From Pseudophaeobacter profundi (GTDB lineage Bacteria > Pseudomonadota > Alphaproteobacteria > Rhodobacterales > Rhodobacteraceae): a stretch of 64,000 nt of DNA. The DNA lies in the NCBI RefSeq assembly GCF_029697505.1, contig NZ_JARJEF010000005.1, positions 1 through 64,000 of the forward strand. Direction: 5' to 3'. The stretch's first letter is position 1. Every line of letters starts with the position of its first letter. Shown in pieces: positions 17,392-26,549 of the stretch. The position numbers were made by a program, and so were the translations under genes. The notes below the pieces were generated by a model. That model did no database searches and was not told where the DNA came from. It was given only the letters and a program-made list of their open reading frames with translations.

Positions 17392-18344
17392 CTGATACCC
17401 GACCCCAAACCGCCGCGGCCGCGGCAACCGTTCAGGGCCGACTGGCCCGGTTCGCCGACAGCGATCTGTGGTGGAGCTTCAAGAACTCGAAATCCGCGGT
17501 CGGCGCGGCGACGGTGCTGGCCTTTGTGATCATGACCGCATTCTTGGCGCCGGTGCTGGCACCACAGAACCCCTATGATCTGGCGGCGCTGGAGCTTTGG
17601 AACGCTGAACTTCCGCCAGTGTGGATGCAGGGCGGGCAGATGCCATTCATCCTAGGCACCGATGTGCAGGGACGCGACATCTTGTCGGGTATTCTCTATG
17701 GGACGCGGATTTCGATCTTCATCGGCATTGCATCCGTCGCGGTATCGCTGGCGATTGGCCTATTGGCCGGGCTGGCCGCCGGTTACTATGGCGGCTGGGT
17801 CGACAACGTGCTGATGCGCATCGGCGATGTGCTACTGTCGATCCCGATCATCTTGGCGGCCATTCTGGTTAGCTCTGTTGCGCAGGCGCTGCTGCCGCCA
17901 GAACTGCGCGAGGCGGGCATTGCTGCGGTGCTGGTGCTAGCCATCGCATTGTATTCCTGGGTGCAATACGCCCGTGTTGTGCGGGCCCAGACCATGGTGG
18001 AGCGGCGCAAGGAATATGTGCAGGCCTCGCGGCTGGTGGGCACGCCGGGACGGCGGCTGATGCTGAAGCATATCCTCCCCAACACGCTGACCCCGGTGTT
18101 CGTGGCGGCAACGCTGAACTTTGGTCTCGCGATCCTGATTGAGGCGACGCTGTCGTTTCTCGGCGTTGGAATGCCGCCGAACCAACCCTCGCTGGGGACG
18201 CTGATACGGGTCGGCAACCAGTATCTGTTCTCAGGCTCTTGGTGGATCGTACTCTTTCCCTCGGTCCAGCTGTGTATCCTGGTGGTGGCCGTGAACATGC
18301 TGGGCGACTGGCTGCGCGATGCGCTCAACCCGAAACTCCGCTAA
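17388..18344 (+). CDS. ABC transporter permease (DppC-like)
   Basis: 318 residues. The N-terminal cytoplasmic stretch and first span (VGAATVLAFVIMTAFLAPVLAP) and the LGTDVQGRDILSGILYGTRIS motif are diagnostic of DppC/OppC permeases. The coupling helix contains EYVQASRLVGTPGRRLMLKH near residue 205-225. It pairs with the upstream permease; start and stop overlap by four bases. Confidence 0.95.
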   Translation: MTDTRPQTAAAAATVQGRLARFADSDLWWSFKNSKSAVGAATVLAFVIMTAFLAPVLAPQNPYDLAALELWNAELPPVWMQGGQMPFILGTDVQGRDILSGILYGTRISIFIGIASVAVSLAIGLLAGLAAGYYGGWVDNVLMRIGDVLLSIPIILAAILVSSVAQALLPPELREAGIAAVLVLAIALYSWVQYARVVRAQTMVERRKEYVQASRLVGTPGRRLMLKHILPNTLTPVFVAATLNFGLAILIEATLSFLGVGMPPNQPSLGTLIRVGNQYLFSGSWWIVLFPSVQLCILVVAVNMLGDWLRDALNPKLR

Positions 18345-18356
18345 AGGACGACTTTG

Positions 18357-19553
18357 ATGACTTCGCTTCTGATAAAAAATGCACACATCGGTGATGGCGA
18401 ACGCACCGACATCCTGATCCGGGACGGCCGGATTGCCGAAATCGCGCAAGGGCTGGAGGCCCCCGGCGTGGCCACCGAAGACGCTGCGGGGGCGATTGCC
18501 ATTCCCGGGCTGGTGGATGCTCACACCCATCTCGACAAGTCGTTGATTGGCTGGCCCTGGTACAAGAACGATATCGGCGGCGGCAACCTGATGGCGATGA
18601 TCGACAATGAACGCGCGATGAAAGCGCGGCTGGGGCTGGATCCGCATGTGCAGTCGATGCGACATGCACTGCAAACCGCCGCCTACGGCGCGACGTTGAT
18701 CCGCAGTCATGTGGACATCGACACTGACGGCGGTCTGCGCGCGCTGGAAGGCGTGATGCGGACCGCCGACAAGCTGGCCGATGTGGTCGAGATCGAGACC
18801 GTGGCCTTCCCGCAATCCGGGCTGACGATCCGCGAGGGCACCGCCGAACTGATGGATCAGGCCCTGGCGATGGGCGCCGACCTGGTGGGCGGGCTAGACC
18901 CCTGCGGCGTCGACCGCGACCCCAAAGGGCACCTCGATGTGGTCTTCGATCTGGCCGAGAAACATGGCAAGGGCGTGGACATCCACCTGCATGAACGCGG
19001 CGAAATGGGCATGTTCTCGATGGAGGAAATCCTGACCCGTGCCGAGGCACTGGGCATGACCGGGCTGGTCACCATCTCCCATGCTTTCTGTCTGGGGATG
19101 AATGATTACCAGCGGGTCGAGGCGATGCTGGAACGGCTGGCGGCACTGGATGTGCGCATCATGACCACCGCGCCGGCCTCTTCGCCCGCACCGATGGTCA
19201 AGCAGTTGATGGCGCATGGCATCCGCATCGGTGCCGGCAATGACGGCATCCAGGATACCTGGGGGCCTTATGGCAATGGCGACATGCTGGAACGGGCCAA
19301 GTTCATCGGCCTGCGCAACAACCTGCGCATGGACAGCGAGGTCAAGACTGCGCTTGATATCTGCGCTGGCGGCGGTGCCGAGGCAATGGCCAAGCCGCGC
19401 CGCGCACTGGAGGTCGGGGCACCAGGTGATGTGGTGTTGGTATGTGGTGAAACCGTTGTGCAGGCCGTCGTCAACCACGCGCCGCGCCAGTTGGTGGTCA
19501 AAGGCGGTCATGTGACAGCCCGCGACGGCAAGACCCTGGTGGAGGCCCCATGA
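18357..19553 (+). CDS. Cytosine deaminase-like amidohydrolase
   Basis: 398 residues from the ATG at 18357, preceded by AAAGGACG. It has a TIM-barrel amidohydrolase fold with metal ligands VDAHTHLDKS (His56, His58), HLHERGEMG (about 206), ISHAFC (about 243) and NDGIQDTWGPYG (about 300), matching the CodA / isopropylammelide-hydrolase branch. Members deaminate or hydrolyse cyclic amidines and amides such as cytosine, isoguanine or triazine derivatives. The gene lies inside the importer operon, directly before a second amidohydrolase, so the imported solute is probably its substrate or one step removed. Confidence 0.9.
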   Translation: MTSLLIKNAHIGDGERTDILIRDGRIAEIAQGLEAPGVATEDAAGAIAIPGLVDAHTHLDKSLIGWPWYKNDIGGGNLMAMIDNERAMKARLGLDPHVQSMRHALQTAAYGATLIRSHVDIDTDGGLRALEGVMRTADKLADVVEIETVAFPQSGLTIREGTAELMDQALAMGADLVGGLDPCGVDRDPKGHLDVVFDLAEKHGKGVDIHLHERGEMGMFSMEEILTRAEALGMTGLVTISHAFCLGMNDYQRVEAMLERLAALDVRIMTTAPASSPAPMVKQLMAHGIRIGAGNDGIQDTWGPYGNGDMLERAKFIGLRNNLRMDSEVKTALDICAGGGAEAMAKPRRALEVGAPGDVVLVCGETVVQAVVNHAPRQLVVKGGHVTARDGKTLVEAP

Positions 19554-21034
19554 CCAGCTTTACCGATCTGCCACTGGGCGCGCGTCCGCCCGGTCGCTGG
19601 GCGCTGCGGGCGGCCTGGGTCATTGCCGACACCCCGTCAGGCCGCCATCTGGTGCCGGATGGTGAGGTGGTGATCGAGGGCGGTCAGGTGATCCACGTGG
19701 GCACCGCGTTCGAGGGCGAGGTCGCCGCCCGGTATGACATGGGGCAGGCGCTGATTGCGCCGGGCTTTGTCGATCTCGACGCGCTCTCGGACCTCGACAC
19801 CACGCTGCTGGCGCATGACAACTGGCCAGGCGACAAGAAAGGTCGGGTTTGGCCGCGCTCTTACGTCGATCACGGCCCATATGAGATGTACAGCCCCGAG
19901 GAGCTGGCCTTTCAAAAACGCTTTGCCTTTGGCCAGCTGCTCTTGAACGGGATCACCAGTGCCGCGCCGATTGCCTCTCTGTTCTACCGCGAGTGGGGCG
20001 AGACGGTTGCCGAATTCACTGCTGCCGCCGAGGCGGCAGAGGAACTGGGCCTGCGGGTCTGGCTTGGCCCGGCATACCGCAGCGGCGGCATGATCGCCGA
20101 GGCGGATGGTCGCCTGACGGCCGAGTTCAACGAGGCACGCGGCATGGCAGGCCTCGACGCTGCTATCGGCTTTGCCGCGAAATGGCAGGGGCATGATCTG
20201 ATCTCGCCGCTGCTGGCGCCCGACCGGGTGGAGACCTGTACCGAAGACCTGCTGCGCCGCACCATGGCTGCGGCTGAGGACCTGAACTGCCCGGTGCGGC
20301 TGCATATGGCGCAGGGCCAGATGGAGCGGGACACCGTGCAGATGCTGCATGGCATGAGCGCACCGCAGTGGCTGGGCAGCCTGGGGCTGCTGAATGGCCG
20401 ACTGCTGGCACCGCATGCCACAGTGGCGGATGATTCCGACCTTGATCTTTATGCCAGTCACGGCGTCAGCATCGTGCATTGCCCGCTGGTCTCGGCGCGG
20501 CACGGCGGCGCGCTACGTTCGTTCCGGCGGCTGCGCGACCGGGGCATCGGCATAGCCATGGGCACCGATACCGCGCCGCCGGACATGGTGCTGAACATGG
20601 CAGTGGGCATGATGATGTGCCGGATAGTGGAGGGCGATATGACAAGCATCACCTCGGCTGAAATGTTCGATGCTGCCACTTTGGGCGGCGCAGCGGCGCT
20701 CGGTCGCGACGACATTGGTGTGCTGCGAACCGGGGGCCGGGCGGACCTTGCTGTCTTTGACCTCGCCGACAGCGCCATGGCACCGGCCATCGACCCGGTT
20801 CAGACGTTGATCCTGGGCGCCACGGGCCGGGTGGCAAAGGCCACCATCGTCGATGGCCGCCTGTCGATGCGCGATGGCGCGGTTGCCGGTATCGACATGG
20901 CGATCGCCCGCCGCCGCGCGCAGGTGCAGTTCGACGGTCTCTTGGCCAAATACCCTGACCGCACTGTTGGCCACCCGCCGGTGGCCGAGATCTTTCCCCC
21001 GACATATCCGCCGCTGATGCGGCCCCAGACGTGA
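19550..21034 (+). CDS. Chlorohydrolase/deaminase-type amidohydrolase lacking the HxH motif
   Basis: 494 residues, overlapping the previous gene by four bases. The overall design is that of the TrzN/guanine-deaminase-like branch: N-terminal beta domain, LHMAQG (His252), APHATV (His289) and the catalytic GTDTAPPDM (Asp340). Where the first metal-binding HxH should be (PGFVNxHxH in the family), residues 71-81 read PGFVDLDALSD, so both histidines are replaced (Asp75, Asp77). The enzyme may use a different metal geometry or may be a non-hydrolytic partner. The reading frame is intact and codon use matches its neighbours, arguing against decay. Confidence 0.85.
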   Translation: MTSFTDLPLGARPPGRWALRAAWVIADTPSGRHLVPDGEVVIEGGQVIHVGTAFEGEVAARYDMGQALIAPGFVDLDALSDLDTTLLAHDNWPGDKKGRVWPRSYVDHGPYEMYSPEELAFQKRFAFGQLLLNGITSAAPIASLFYREWGETVAEFTAAAEAAEELGLRVWLGPAYRSGGMIAEADGRLTAEFNEARGMAGLDAAIGFAAKWQGHDLISPLLAPDRVETCTEDLLRRTMAAAEDLNCPVRLHMAQGQMERDTVQMLHGMSAPQWLGSLGLLNGRLLAPHATVADDSDLDLYASHGVSIVHCPLVSARHGGALRSFRRLRDRGIGIAMGTDTAPPDMVLNMAVGMMMCRIVEGDMTSITSAEMFDAATLGGAAALGRDDIGVLRTGGRADLAVFDLADSAMAPAIDPVQTLILGATGRVAKATIVDGRLSMRDGAVAGIDMAIARRRAQVQFDGLLAKYPDRTVGHPPVAEIFPPTYPPLMRPQT

Positions 21035-21045
21035 AGGAAGATGAG

Positions 21046-22074
21046 ATGATGCTGAGGCAAGCGCCTGCACCGCAGGATCCTGGCAGCCAGCCCGTGCCCG
21101 AGGGGACGCCAGCACTGGAGGTCGACAGCCTGACCGTGGAATTTCCGACCCGGCGCGGGGTATTGACTGCCATCGATGATGTTTCGATCCAGATCGCACC
21201 GGGGGAGATCCTGGGGGTGGTCGGGGAATCCGGTGCGGGCAAGTCCATCACCGGTCTTGCGGTTCTCGGTCTGCTGGAGGCACCGGGGCGGATTGCCAAG
21301 GGCGAAATCCGGGTTGGCGGCCGCCGGGTAGACACCCTGACCGAAGAAGAACTGACCCGTGTGCGCGGTCGGGAGATGGGCGCGATCTTCCAGGACCCGC
21401 TGACTGCACTGAACCCGCTGTTCTCGATAGGGGCACAGCTGATCGAAACCATCCGCCTTCACAAACCGATGCCGCGCGAGGCCGCGCAACACCAGGCGGT
21501 GACACTGCTGCGCGAGGTCGGCATCCCCGCTCCCGAAGAGCGGTTGAAGCAATACCCGCACCAGTTCTCCGGTGGGATGCGGCAGCGGGTGGTGATTGCG
21601 CTTGCGCTGGCAGCAGAGCCACGGCTGATCATCGCGGATGAGCCAACAACGGCACTGGATGTCTCGATCCAGGCGCAGATCACCACGCTGCTGCGACGGC
21701 TGTGCGACGAACACCGTACTGGCATCATGTTGGTCACCCACGACATGGGCGTGATTGCGGAGACCGCCGACCGGGTGGCGGTGATGTATTCGGGTCGGGT
21801 GGTGGAAACTGGTCGGGTCGAAGACGTGCTGCATGATCCGCAGCACCCCTATACCCGCGGGCTGATGGCAGCGATACCCAGCCTGCACGCGCGCAGCGGC
21901 ACCCTGGCGCAGATCGACGGTGCCATGCCGCGGCTGAACGCGCGCCCCTCAGGCTGTGCCTTTCACCCGCGCTGCCCGCAGGCCGGACCGCGTTGCCTGT
22001 CCGAACGGCCGCAGTTGGTTTCGGCGGCGCGCAGCGAAGCGGCCTGTTTCATTCAGGATGGAGGTACCCAATGA
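21046..22074 (+). CDS. ABC transporter ATPase (DppD-like)
   Basis: 342 residues from the ATG at 21046, preceded by GAAGGAAG; an in-frame GTG at 21031 overlaps the upstream stop and is an alternative. Walker A is GESGAGKS (about residue 56), the signature is FSGGMRQRVVIALALA and Walker B is LIIADEPTTALD. The C-terminal oligopeptide-transporter motif has GCAFHPRCPQAGPRC. It powers import by the two permeases and the binding protein. Confidence 0.95.
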   Translation: MMLRQAPAPQDPGSQPVPEGTPALEVDSLTVEFPTRRGVLTAIDDVSIQIAPGEILGVVGESGAGKSITGLAVLGLLEAPGRIAKGEIRVGGRRVDTLTEEELTRVRGREMGAIFQDPLTALNPLFSIGAQLIETIRLHKPMPREAAQHQAVTLLREVGIPAPEERLKQYPHQFSGGMRQRVVIALALAAEPRLIIADEPTTALDVSIQAQITTLLRRLCDEHRTGIMLVTHDMGVIAETADRVAVMYSGRVVETGRVEDVLHDPQHPYTRGLMAAIPSLHARSGTLAQIDGAMPRLNARPSGCAFHPRCPQAGPRCLSERPQLVSAARSEAACFIQDGGTQ

Positions 22075-23036
22075 TGCAGATGAATGATCCAATCCTAACT
22101 GTCGACCGGGTCTCGAAACGCTTTGACGTTTCCGCGCCCTGGCTGAATCGTGTGCTGGAAGGCAAACCGCGATTGCTGGTGAACGCGGTAAATGAGGTCA
22201 GCTTCACCATCGCCCGGGGCAGTTGCTTTAGCATCGTCGGTGAATCCGGCTGCGGTAAATCCACAGTGGCGCGGCTGGTGACCGGGCTTTATGCCACCAG
22301 CGGGGGCGACATCCGTCTTGGCAGCGGCACCGAGGGGCGGCCAGTGCGAGTGCAGATGATCTTTCAGGATCCGCACTCCAGCCTGAATCCGCGCTGGCGC
22401 ATCGGCGACATCATCGCTGAGCCAATCCGCGAGATGGGACTGCGCAACAACGAGGCTGAGACCATGGCTCGCGTCGAGGAACTGCTGCGCACGGTGGGAC
22501 TGGCGGCGGATGATGCTCGCAAGTTTCCGCATGAGTTCTCTGGCGGCCAGCGGCAGCGCATTTCAATTGCGCGGGCGCTGGCCTGTGAGCCGGAGCTGCT
22601 GGTCTGCGACGAGCCGACCTCGGCGCTGGACGTGTCAGTTCAGGCCCAGATCCTGAACCTCATGCGGCGGCTCCAACAGGAGCTGGGGCTGACCTATTTG
22701 TTCATCAGCCACGACCTGAGTGTGGTGCGCCATATGTCTGATATGATTGCGGTAATGTATCTGGGGCGCATCGTCGAGATGGCCCCGGTCGAGGCGCTGT
22801 TCAGCCAGCCGCTGCATCCATATTCGCAGCTGTTGCTGAACACGATTCCCGACATCCATGCCCCTAAGCGCGACCGATGTGTCGACAACGGCGAGCCGCC
22901 AAGCCCGCTGAACCCGCCTATGGGTTGTGCCTTTCATCCGCGCTGCGCGCTGGCCAACGAGGCCTGCCGGGAAACGGTGCCACCCCTGCGGCATATTGCA
23001 GACGGGCACCAGGCAGCCTGCCTACTGGCAGGCTGA
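22071..23036 (+). CDS. ABC transporter ATPase (DppF-like)
   Basis: 321 residues from the ATG at 22071, overlapping the preceding stop by four bases, with GGAGG six bases upstream. Walker A is GESGCGKS, the signature is FSGGQRQRISIARAL, Walker B is LLVCDEPTSALD, and the C-terminal cysteine motif is GCAFHPRCALANEAC. It is the last gene of the importer operon. Eleven bases further on begins the remains of an opposite-strand deacetylase gene. Confidence 0.95.
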   Translation: MMQMNDPILTVDRVSKRFDVSAPWLNRVLEGKPRLLVNAVNEVSFTIARGSCFSIVGESGCGKSTVARLVTGLYATSGGDIRLGSGTEGRPVRVQMIFQDPHSSLNPRWRIGDIIAEPIREMGLRNNEAETMARVEELLRTVGLAADDARKFPHEFSGGQRQRISIARALACEPELLVCDEPTSALDVSVQAQILNLMRRLQQELGLTYLFISHDLSVVRHMSDMIAVMYLGRIVEMAPVEALFSQPLHPYSQLLLNTIPDIHAPKRDRCVDNGEPPSPLNPPMGCAFHPRCALANEACRETVPPLRHIADGHQAACLLAG

Positions 23037-23046
23037 GGCACGGCGG

Positions 23047-23202
23047 GCGTGCGGGAGCTTCGTGCCCGCGCGCGACCAGATCCTTGGCGAGAACAGGTTG
23101 CAATTCGACCGCGTGACCCACCATGTGAGAGGTGACCTTGATGTTGTGTCGGTCCCAAAGATCAAGCAGCCTCGGCATGCCGTAGGCATGCCAGGTCGTC
23201 AT
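23047..23202 (-). pseudogene. Truncated polysaccharide deacetylase (PuuE-like)
   Basis: The frame from the ATG at 23202 encodes about 52 recognisable residues including PRLLDLWDRHNIKVTSHMVG and LVARGHEA, the middle of the allantoinase/chitin-deacetylase-like family. The N-terminal third is missing, three or four residues before PRLL appear deleted, and everything downstream is replaced by the 3' end of the opposite-strand ABC gene. The ATG overlaps the stop of the TRAP permease gene (ATGA), so the intact gene was once the third member of the TRAP operon. The break coincides with the end of the 12.4-23.0 kb catabolic locus. Confidence 0.7.
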
Positions 23203-25115
23203 TTCCCAATCTCCTTTGTTGCGAGGGAAGAGGTTTCTGGAACACCGCCATTGCCATCCGGCAGGAAGACGATGATGAGAGAAAGCACAGCCGCGCCGCC
23301 AACCGCGTAAATGGACGGAGCGAGTGCCAACCCCAAGGCTGCGAGCCACAGCAAGAGTGTCAGGACGCCGCGCTGGTCCCACGCTCTGCCGCTGGCCAGC
23401 ATGGCAATAGCACAGGTCATGATTGTCGCCCGAACTATGCTGAGAGCGATATCGGTCGCGCTGCCCTGCCCCAAGAGCCCGGGGATGAACAGGAAAGCAA
23501 ATGGCAAAAGGTAAATCGCGCTACTGAGCCGCATGGCCTGTTTGGCTACTGCGAACCAGGAGGTCTTTGCGATACCGGACGCTACGAACACCGCCACACA
23601 AACCGGCGGAGTGATCGCCGAGAGAGCCGCAAAGTATAGTACGAACAGGTGGGTTGCGAGCGGATCGAAACCGATCCGGATCATCGCCGGTGCCAGAATG
23701 GAGGCAACCAGGATATAGGCGGCGGTCGTCGGGACACCCATGCCGAGAACAAGGCACGCCAGGGCCACAACGACCGGCGCCAGCAGGGGCAAAGATGAAA
23801 ATCCATCCACGATCAGCGACGACAAGGCCACGCCCACGCCTGTCAGGTTGATGATGGAAACCAGGATCTGAGCGCCCGCAAGCAATACCGTGATGGTAAC
23901 AAAGCCGACACCGGCATCTTGCGCTCCCGCCAGAATGGCCTTTGAACAGATACGCAGATCTTCTTTCCCCCGAATATTGAGCGCTAGGTAAACCCCAAGC
24001 AGAACCACGGTTCCAATGAAGGCAGAGAAGGCAATCGACCGGCCGCTGAACACGGCCACGATCAGGGCGGTCAGCCCGGCAATCAGCGGCAGCAGACGTT
24101 TCAGGTCCAGCGCTTCGCGCCAGGCTGGCATGTCCTCTTCGGGAACCAGGGGCAGTTGCCAGCGCTTTGCGAGCAAATGCAGTATGACGAAGATCGACGT
24201 ATAGAACAGCAAGGAGGGAATTATGCCAGCCTTCACGATGGTCAGATAGCTGACGCCGACAAGTTCCGCCATGACGAAGGCGGCCGCCCCCATGATCGGA
24301 GGAGCCAATTGCCCGCCCGTGGATGCAACAGCCTCGACCGCGCCCGACAGTCTCGCCGGATATCCGAGCCGTTGCATGAGCGGGATCGTCAGGTTGCCTG
24401 TAGTGGCGACATTGGCCACCGCGCTGCCGCTGACCATGCCGAAGAGCCCGGAGGCGACTGTCGCCATTTTCGCTGCACCGCCGGGAGAGCGTCCGCTGAC
24501 CCGCATCGCAATGTCCATGAAGGTCTGGCCGCCGCCGGTATTCAGGATCATTGATCCGAACAGAACAAAGGGGGCAATTGTTGTCGCAGCCACGCCTGTA
24601 AGCAGCCCCCACAGACCGATATCGCCAAGAAACAGCGTTTCTGTCAGGAACCAGATATCCACGCCACGATGACCGAAAGTGCCCGGAATGACACTACCCC
24701 AGAGCGCATAGGCAAGTGCTAGGATAACAAAACTCGGGAATGCCCAGCCCACCATCCGGACCATCAGGGTGACCGATGCCAGCAGGAGTATGATCAGAAG
24801 CGCGAGGTCCAGTGGTTCAGCGAAGGGTAAGGAAGTTGCAATGATGTCCGATCGCCAGATGATCGAAGCACAGGCAGCGGCACCGCCGGAAGCCAGGATG
24901 AGATCGACGATCCATCCCCCTCTTCCGAAGTTTCTTGCTGGGTAAAGTGCAAACCCGAGCAAAATGATTAGCAGCAAAAAGGCCGGGCGTTGGACCAGGT
25001 TTGTGAATTGACCAAACCCGGAAGTGAGGGTGACATAAGCAACCGCGCAGAGCGCCAGCACGATCGCCACCAGGGATCGACCGTCCTTAGTCGGGGAAGA
25101 CGTGGTATCAGACAT
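23199..25115 (-). CDS. TRAP transporter permease, fused 4TM/12TM (TAXI type)
   Basis: 638 residues from the ATG at 25115, with GGAGG seven bases upstream. A small N-terminal membrane domain (about residues 15-110) is followed by a DctM-like domain with about 12 spans, including the motif NTGGGQTFMDIAMRVSGRSPGG and the paired GMGVPTTAAYILVASILAPAM. Fused permeases of this type work with TAXI solute-binding proteins, and such a gene lies immediately upstream. Uptake is driven by an ion gradient. The substrates of TAXI systems are mostly unknown, with dicarboxylates and glutamate among the known ones. Confidence 0.93.
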   Translation of the reverse strand: MSDTTSSPTKDGRSLVAIVLALCAVAYVTLTSGFGQFTNLVQRPAFLLLIILLGFALYPARNFGRGGWIVDLILASGGAAACASIIWRSDIIATSLPFAEPLDLALLIILLLASVTLMVRMVGWAFPSFVILALAYALWGSVIPGTFGHRGVDIWFLTETLFLGDIGLWGLLTGVAATTIAPFVLFGSMILNTGGGQTFMDIAMRVSGRSPGGAAKMATVASGLFGMVSGSAVANVATTGNLTIPLMQRLGYPARLSGAVEAVASTGGQLAPPIMGAAAFVMAELVGVSYLTIVKAGIIPSLLFYTSIFVILHLLAKRWQLPLVPEEDMPAWREALDLKRLLPLIAGLTALIVAVFSGRSIAFSAFIGTVVLLGVYLALNIRGKEDLRICSKAILAGAQDAGVGFVTITVLLAGAQILVSIINLTGVGVALSSLIVDGFSSLPLLAPVVVALACLVLGMGVPTTAAYILVASILAPAMIRIGFDPLATHLFVLYFAALSAITPPVCVAVFVASGIAKTSWFAVAKQAMRLSSAIYLLPFAFLFIPGLLGQGSATDIALSIVRATIMTCAIAMLASGRAWDQRGVLTLLLWLAALGLALAPSIYAVGGAAVLSLIIVFLPDGNGGVPETSSLATKEIGK

Positions 25116-25165
25116 GGGGGTTTCCTCCAAGGAGGGGGCGGCACCGGGCACCGCCCCAGTCATTT

Positions 25166-26125
25166 TCAGGGGCGCAAATGGTCCGGAACCTCGTAGCCCT
25201 TTTCTTCGAGGTAGCGGATCGTGCCGGGGTGCAACGGCGTCGTGGCGACATCGATAGTCAACTGTGCGAGGTCGAATTCTCCGGTGACGGCAAAGGCACC
25301 GCGCTGGATTTCCCGGTCTTCAAAGATTGCCTTGGCAATGCGATAGGCGGTCTCTTCATCGAAATCAGGCTTAACGACCGTGGCAAATCCTATCGACCAG
25401 GTCGTATAAGGTTCTGCGCCTTCAATAGCGCCCGCCGACACATCCATTAGGGTCACGTCGCTGACCTTTTCCGAGATTGCCTGTTTCTGCTCGTCGGTAA
25501 GCCCCAGGATTTTCACTGGGACAAAAGAGGCGAGATCGAGCGTTGATCCGTCGACCTTGTAACCGACACCTGACTTTACGTATCCCGCAACGCGGTTGTC
25601 CTTGATCGCGTCGACCGTATCCCCCGTCGAGCCGCGCACGAATTCAGGCTGAACACCCATCGCTGCGAAGACCCGTTCAGCGGTGCTTTCGGTAGCCGAG
25701 CCTCGGATGCCGGGGTTGTATTGGACGCCCTCGAGTTCGGCGATGCTGTTGATCCCCGCGTCCGCCCTCACGATCACGTTCTGCGGCAGTTGTGCATAAA
25801 TCCAGAGCGTCTGGGTTTCGCTTTGCTGTGGGATCGATTCGTGCCCTTCGGCCGCCAGTTTGGCGATATTCGTCGTGACGAGCCCCATATCCACCTGGCC
25901 ATGATCAAGTCGCCGCAGGTTGTCGAGAGACGCTCCGGTTTCGACGACCTGCAGGTCGATCCCGGCGGATTTTAAAACCTGAGCTACGGCAACGTAGTAG
26001 CCGTACTGGCTTGATGACGATGAGGTCGTTCCGACCGCTAGGCGATCCTGCGCAAATGCCGGTGCGGCAAAAGCAAGACCCAATCCCAGTACGAGGCCGT
26101 GTTTCAGGCCAGCAAAAGTGTTCAT
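25166..26125 (-). CDS. TAXI-family TRAP solute-binding protein
   Basis: 319 residues from the ATG at 26125, preceded by GGAGGAAC. The signal peptide is about residues 1-26 (FAAPAFA cut). The mature protein opens with RLAVGTTSSSSSQYGYYVAVAQVL, a TAXI hallmark, and contains NPGIRGSATESTAERVFAAMG in the ligand lobe. It lies 50 bp before the permease and in the same direction. A GATTGT/ACAATC dyad sits between this gene and the divergent NIPSNAP gene, so the downstream GntR protein probably controls it. Confidence 0.93.
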   Translation of the reverse strand: MNTFAGLKHGLVLGLGLAFAAPAFAQDRLAVGTTSSSSSQYGYYVAVAQVLKSAGIDLQVVETGASLDNLRRLDHGQVDMGLVTTNIAKLAAEGHESIPQQSETQTLWIYAQLPQNVIVRADAGINSIAELEGVQYNPGIRGSATESTAERVFAAMGVQPEFVRGSTGDTVDAIKDNRVAGYVKSGVGYKVDGSTLDLASFVPVKILGLTDEQKQAISEKVSDVTLMDVSAGAIEGAEPYTTWSIGFATVVKPDFDEETAYRIAKAIFEDREIQRGAFAVTGEFDLAQLTIDVATTPLHPGTIRYLEEKGYEVPDHLRP

Positions 26126-26140
26126 GATGTTCCTCCACAA

Positions 26141-26155
26141 GATTGTCCTACAATC
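26141..26155. promoter_or_regulatory. Candidate operator between the TAXI and NIPSNAP genes
   Basis: Perfect inverted repeat GATTGT-CCT-ACAATC, 15 bp, directly upstream of the binding-protein ribosome site in a 94-bp divergent gap. The spacing fits a FadR/GntR-type dimer, and such a regulator is encoded at 26549. Confidence 0.55.
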
Positions 26156-26219
26156 TACAATAGACATCATTTACTTCATCAAGTAATCTTTCGTCAAGGA
26201 AATGAAGAAAGGAAGTGTC

Positions 26220-26549
26220 ATGCCCATCTACGAAGAGCGGATTTACGAGATCCAACCGGGTCGCCTTGAGGAATACCTTCAGCGCTACAAGGAACTGGGC
26301 TATGATGTTCAGACAAAGCATTTGGGCCGACCGATCGGGTACTTTGTTTCCCAGATCGGGGATCTGAATCTTGTCATTCAGTTGCGGCGCTACGATTCAC
26401 ACGCGGACCGCGATTGCCGACGTGCAGCCATGGAAACGGATCCGGACTGGATTCACTATCGAAAGGTGAATTCTCTTCAAATCAGTCAGAAAAACCGGAT
26501 ACTTAAGTCGATGGAGTTTTGCCTGCTCAACGAGGAAGAAGAACACTAA
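26220..26549 (+). CDS. NIPSNAP-family protein
   Basis: 109 residues from the ATG at 26220 (GAAAGGAAG upstream); an upstream in-frame ATG at 26202 has no ribosome site. MPIYEERIYEIQPGRLEEYLQRYKELG is the typical NIPSNAP ferredoxin-like half-repeat, ending near the W-H-Y core (DPDWIHYRKVNS). The family is small, dimeric and of unclear role; in bacteria it often accompanies catabolic or TRAP loci. It ends TAATG, overlapping the GntR gene by one base. Confidence 0.85.
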   Translation: MPIYEERIYEIQPGRLEEYLQRYKELGYDVQTKHLGRPIGYFVSQIGDLNLVIQLRRYDSHADRDCRRAAMETDPDWIHYRKVNSLQISQKNRILKSMEFCLLNEEEEH

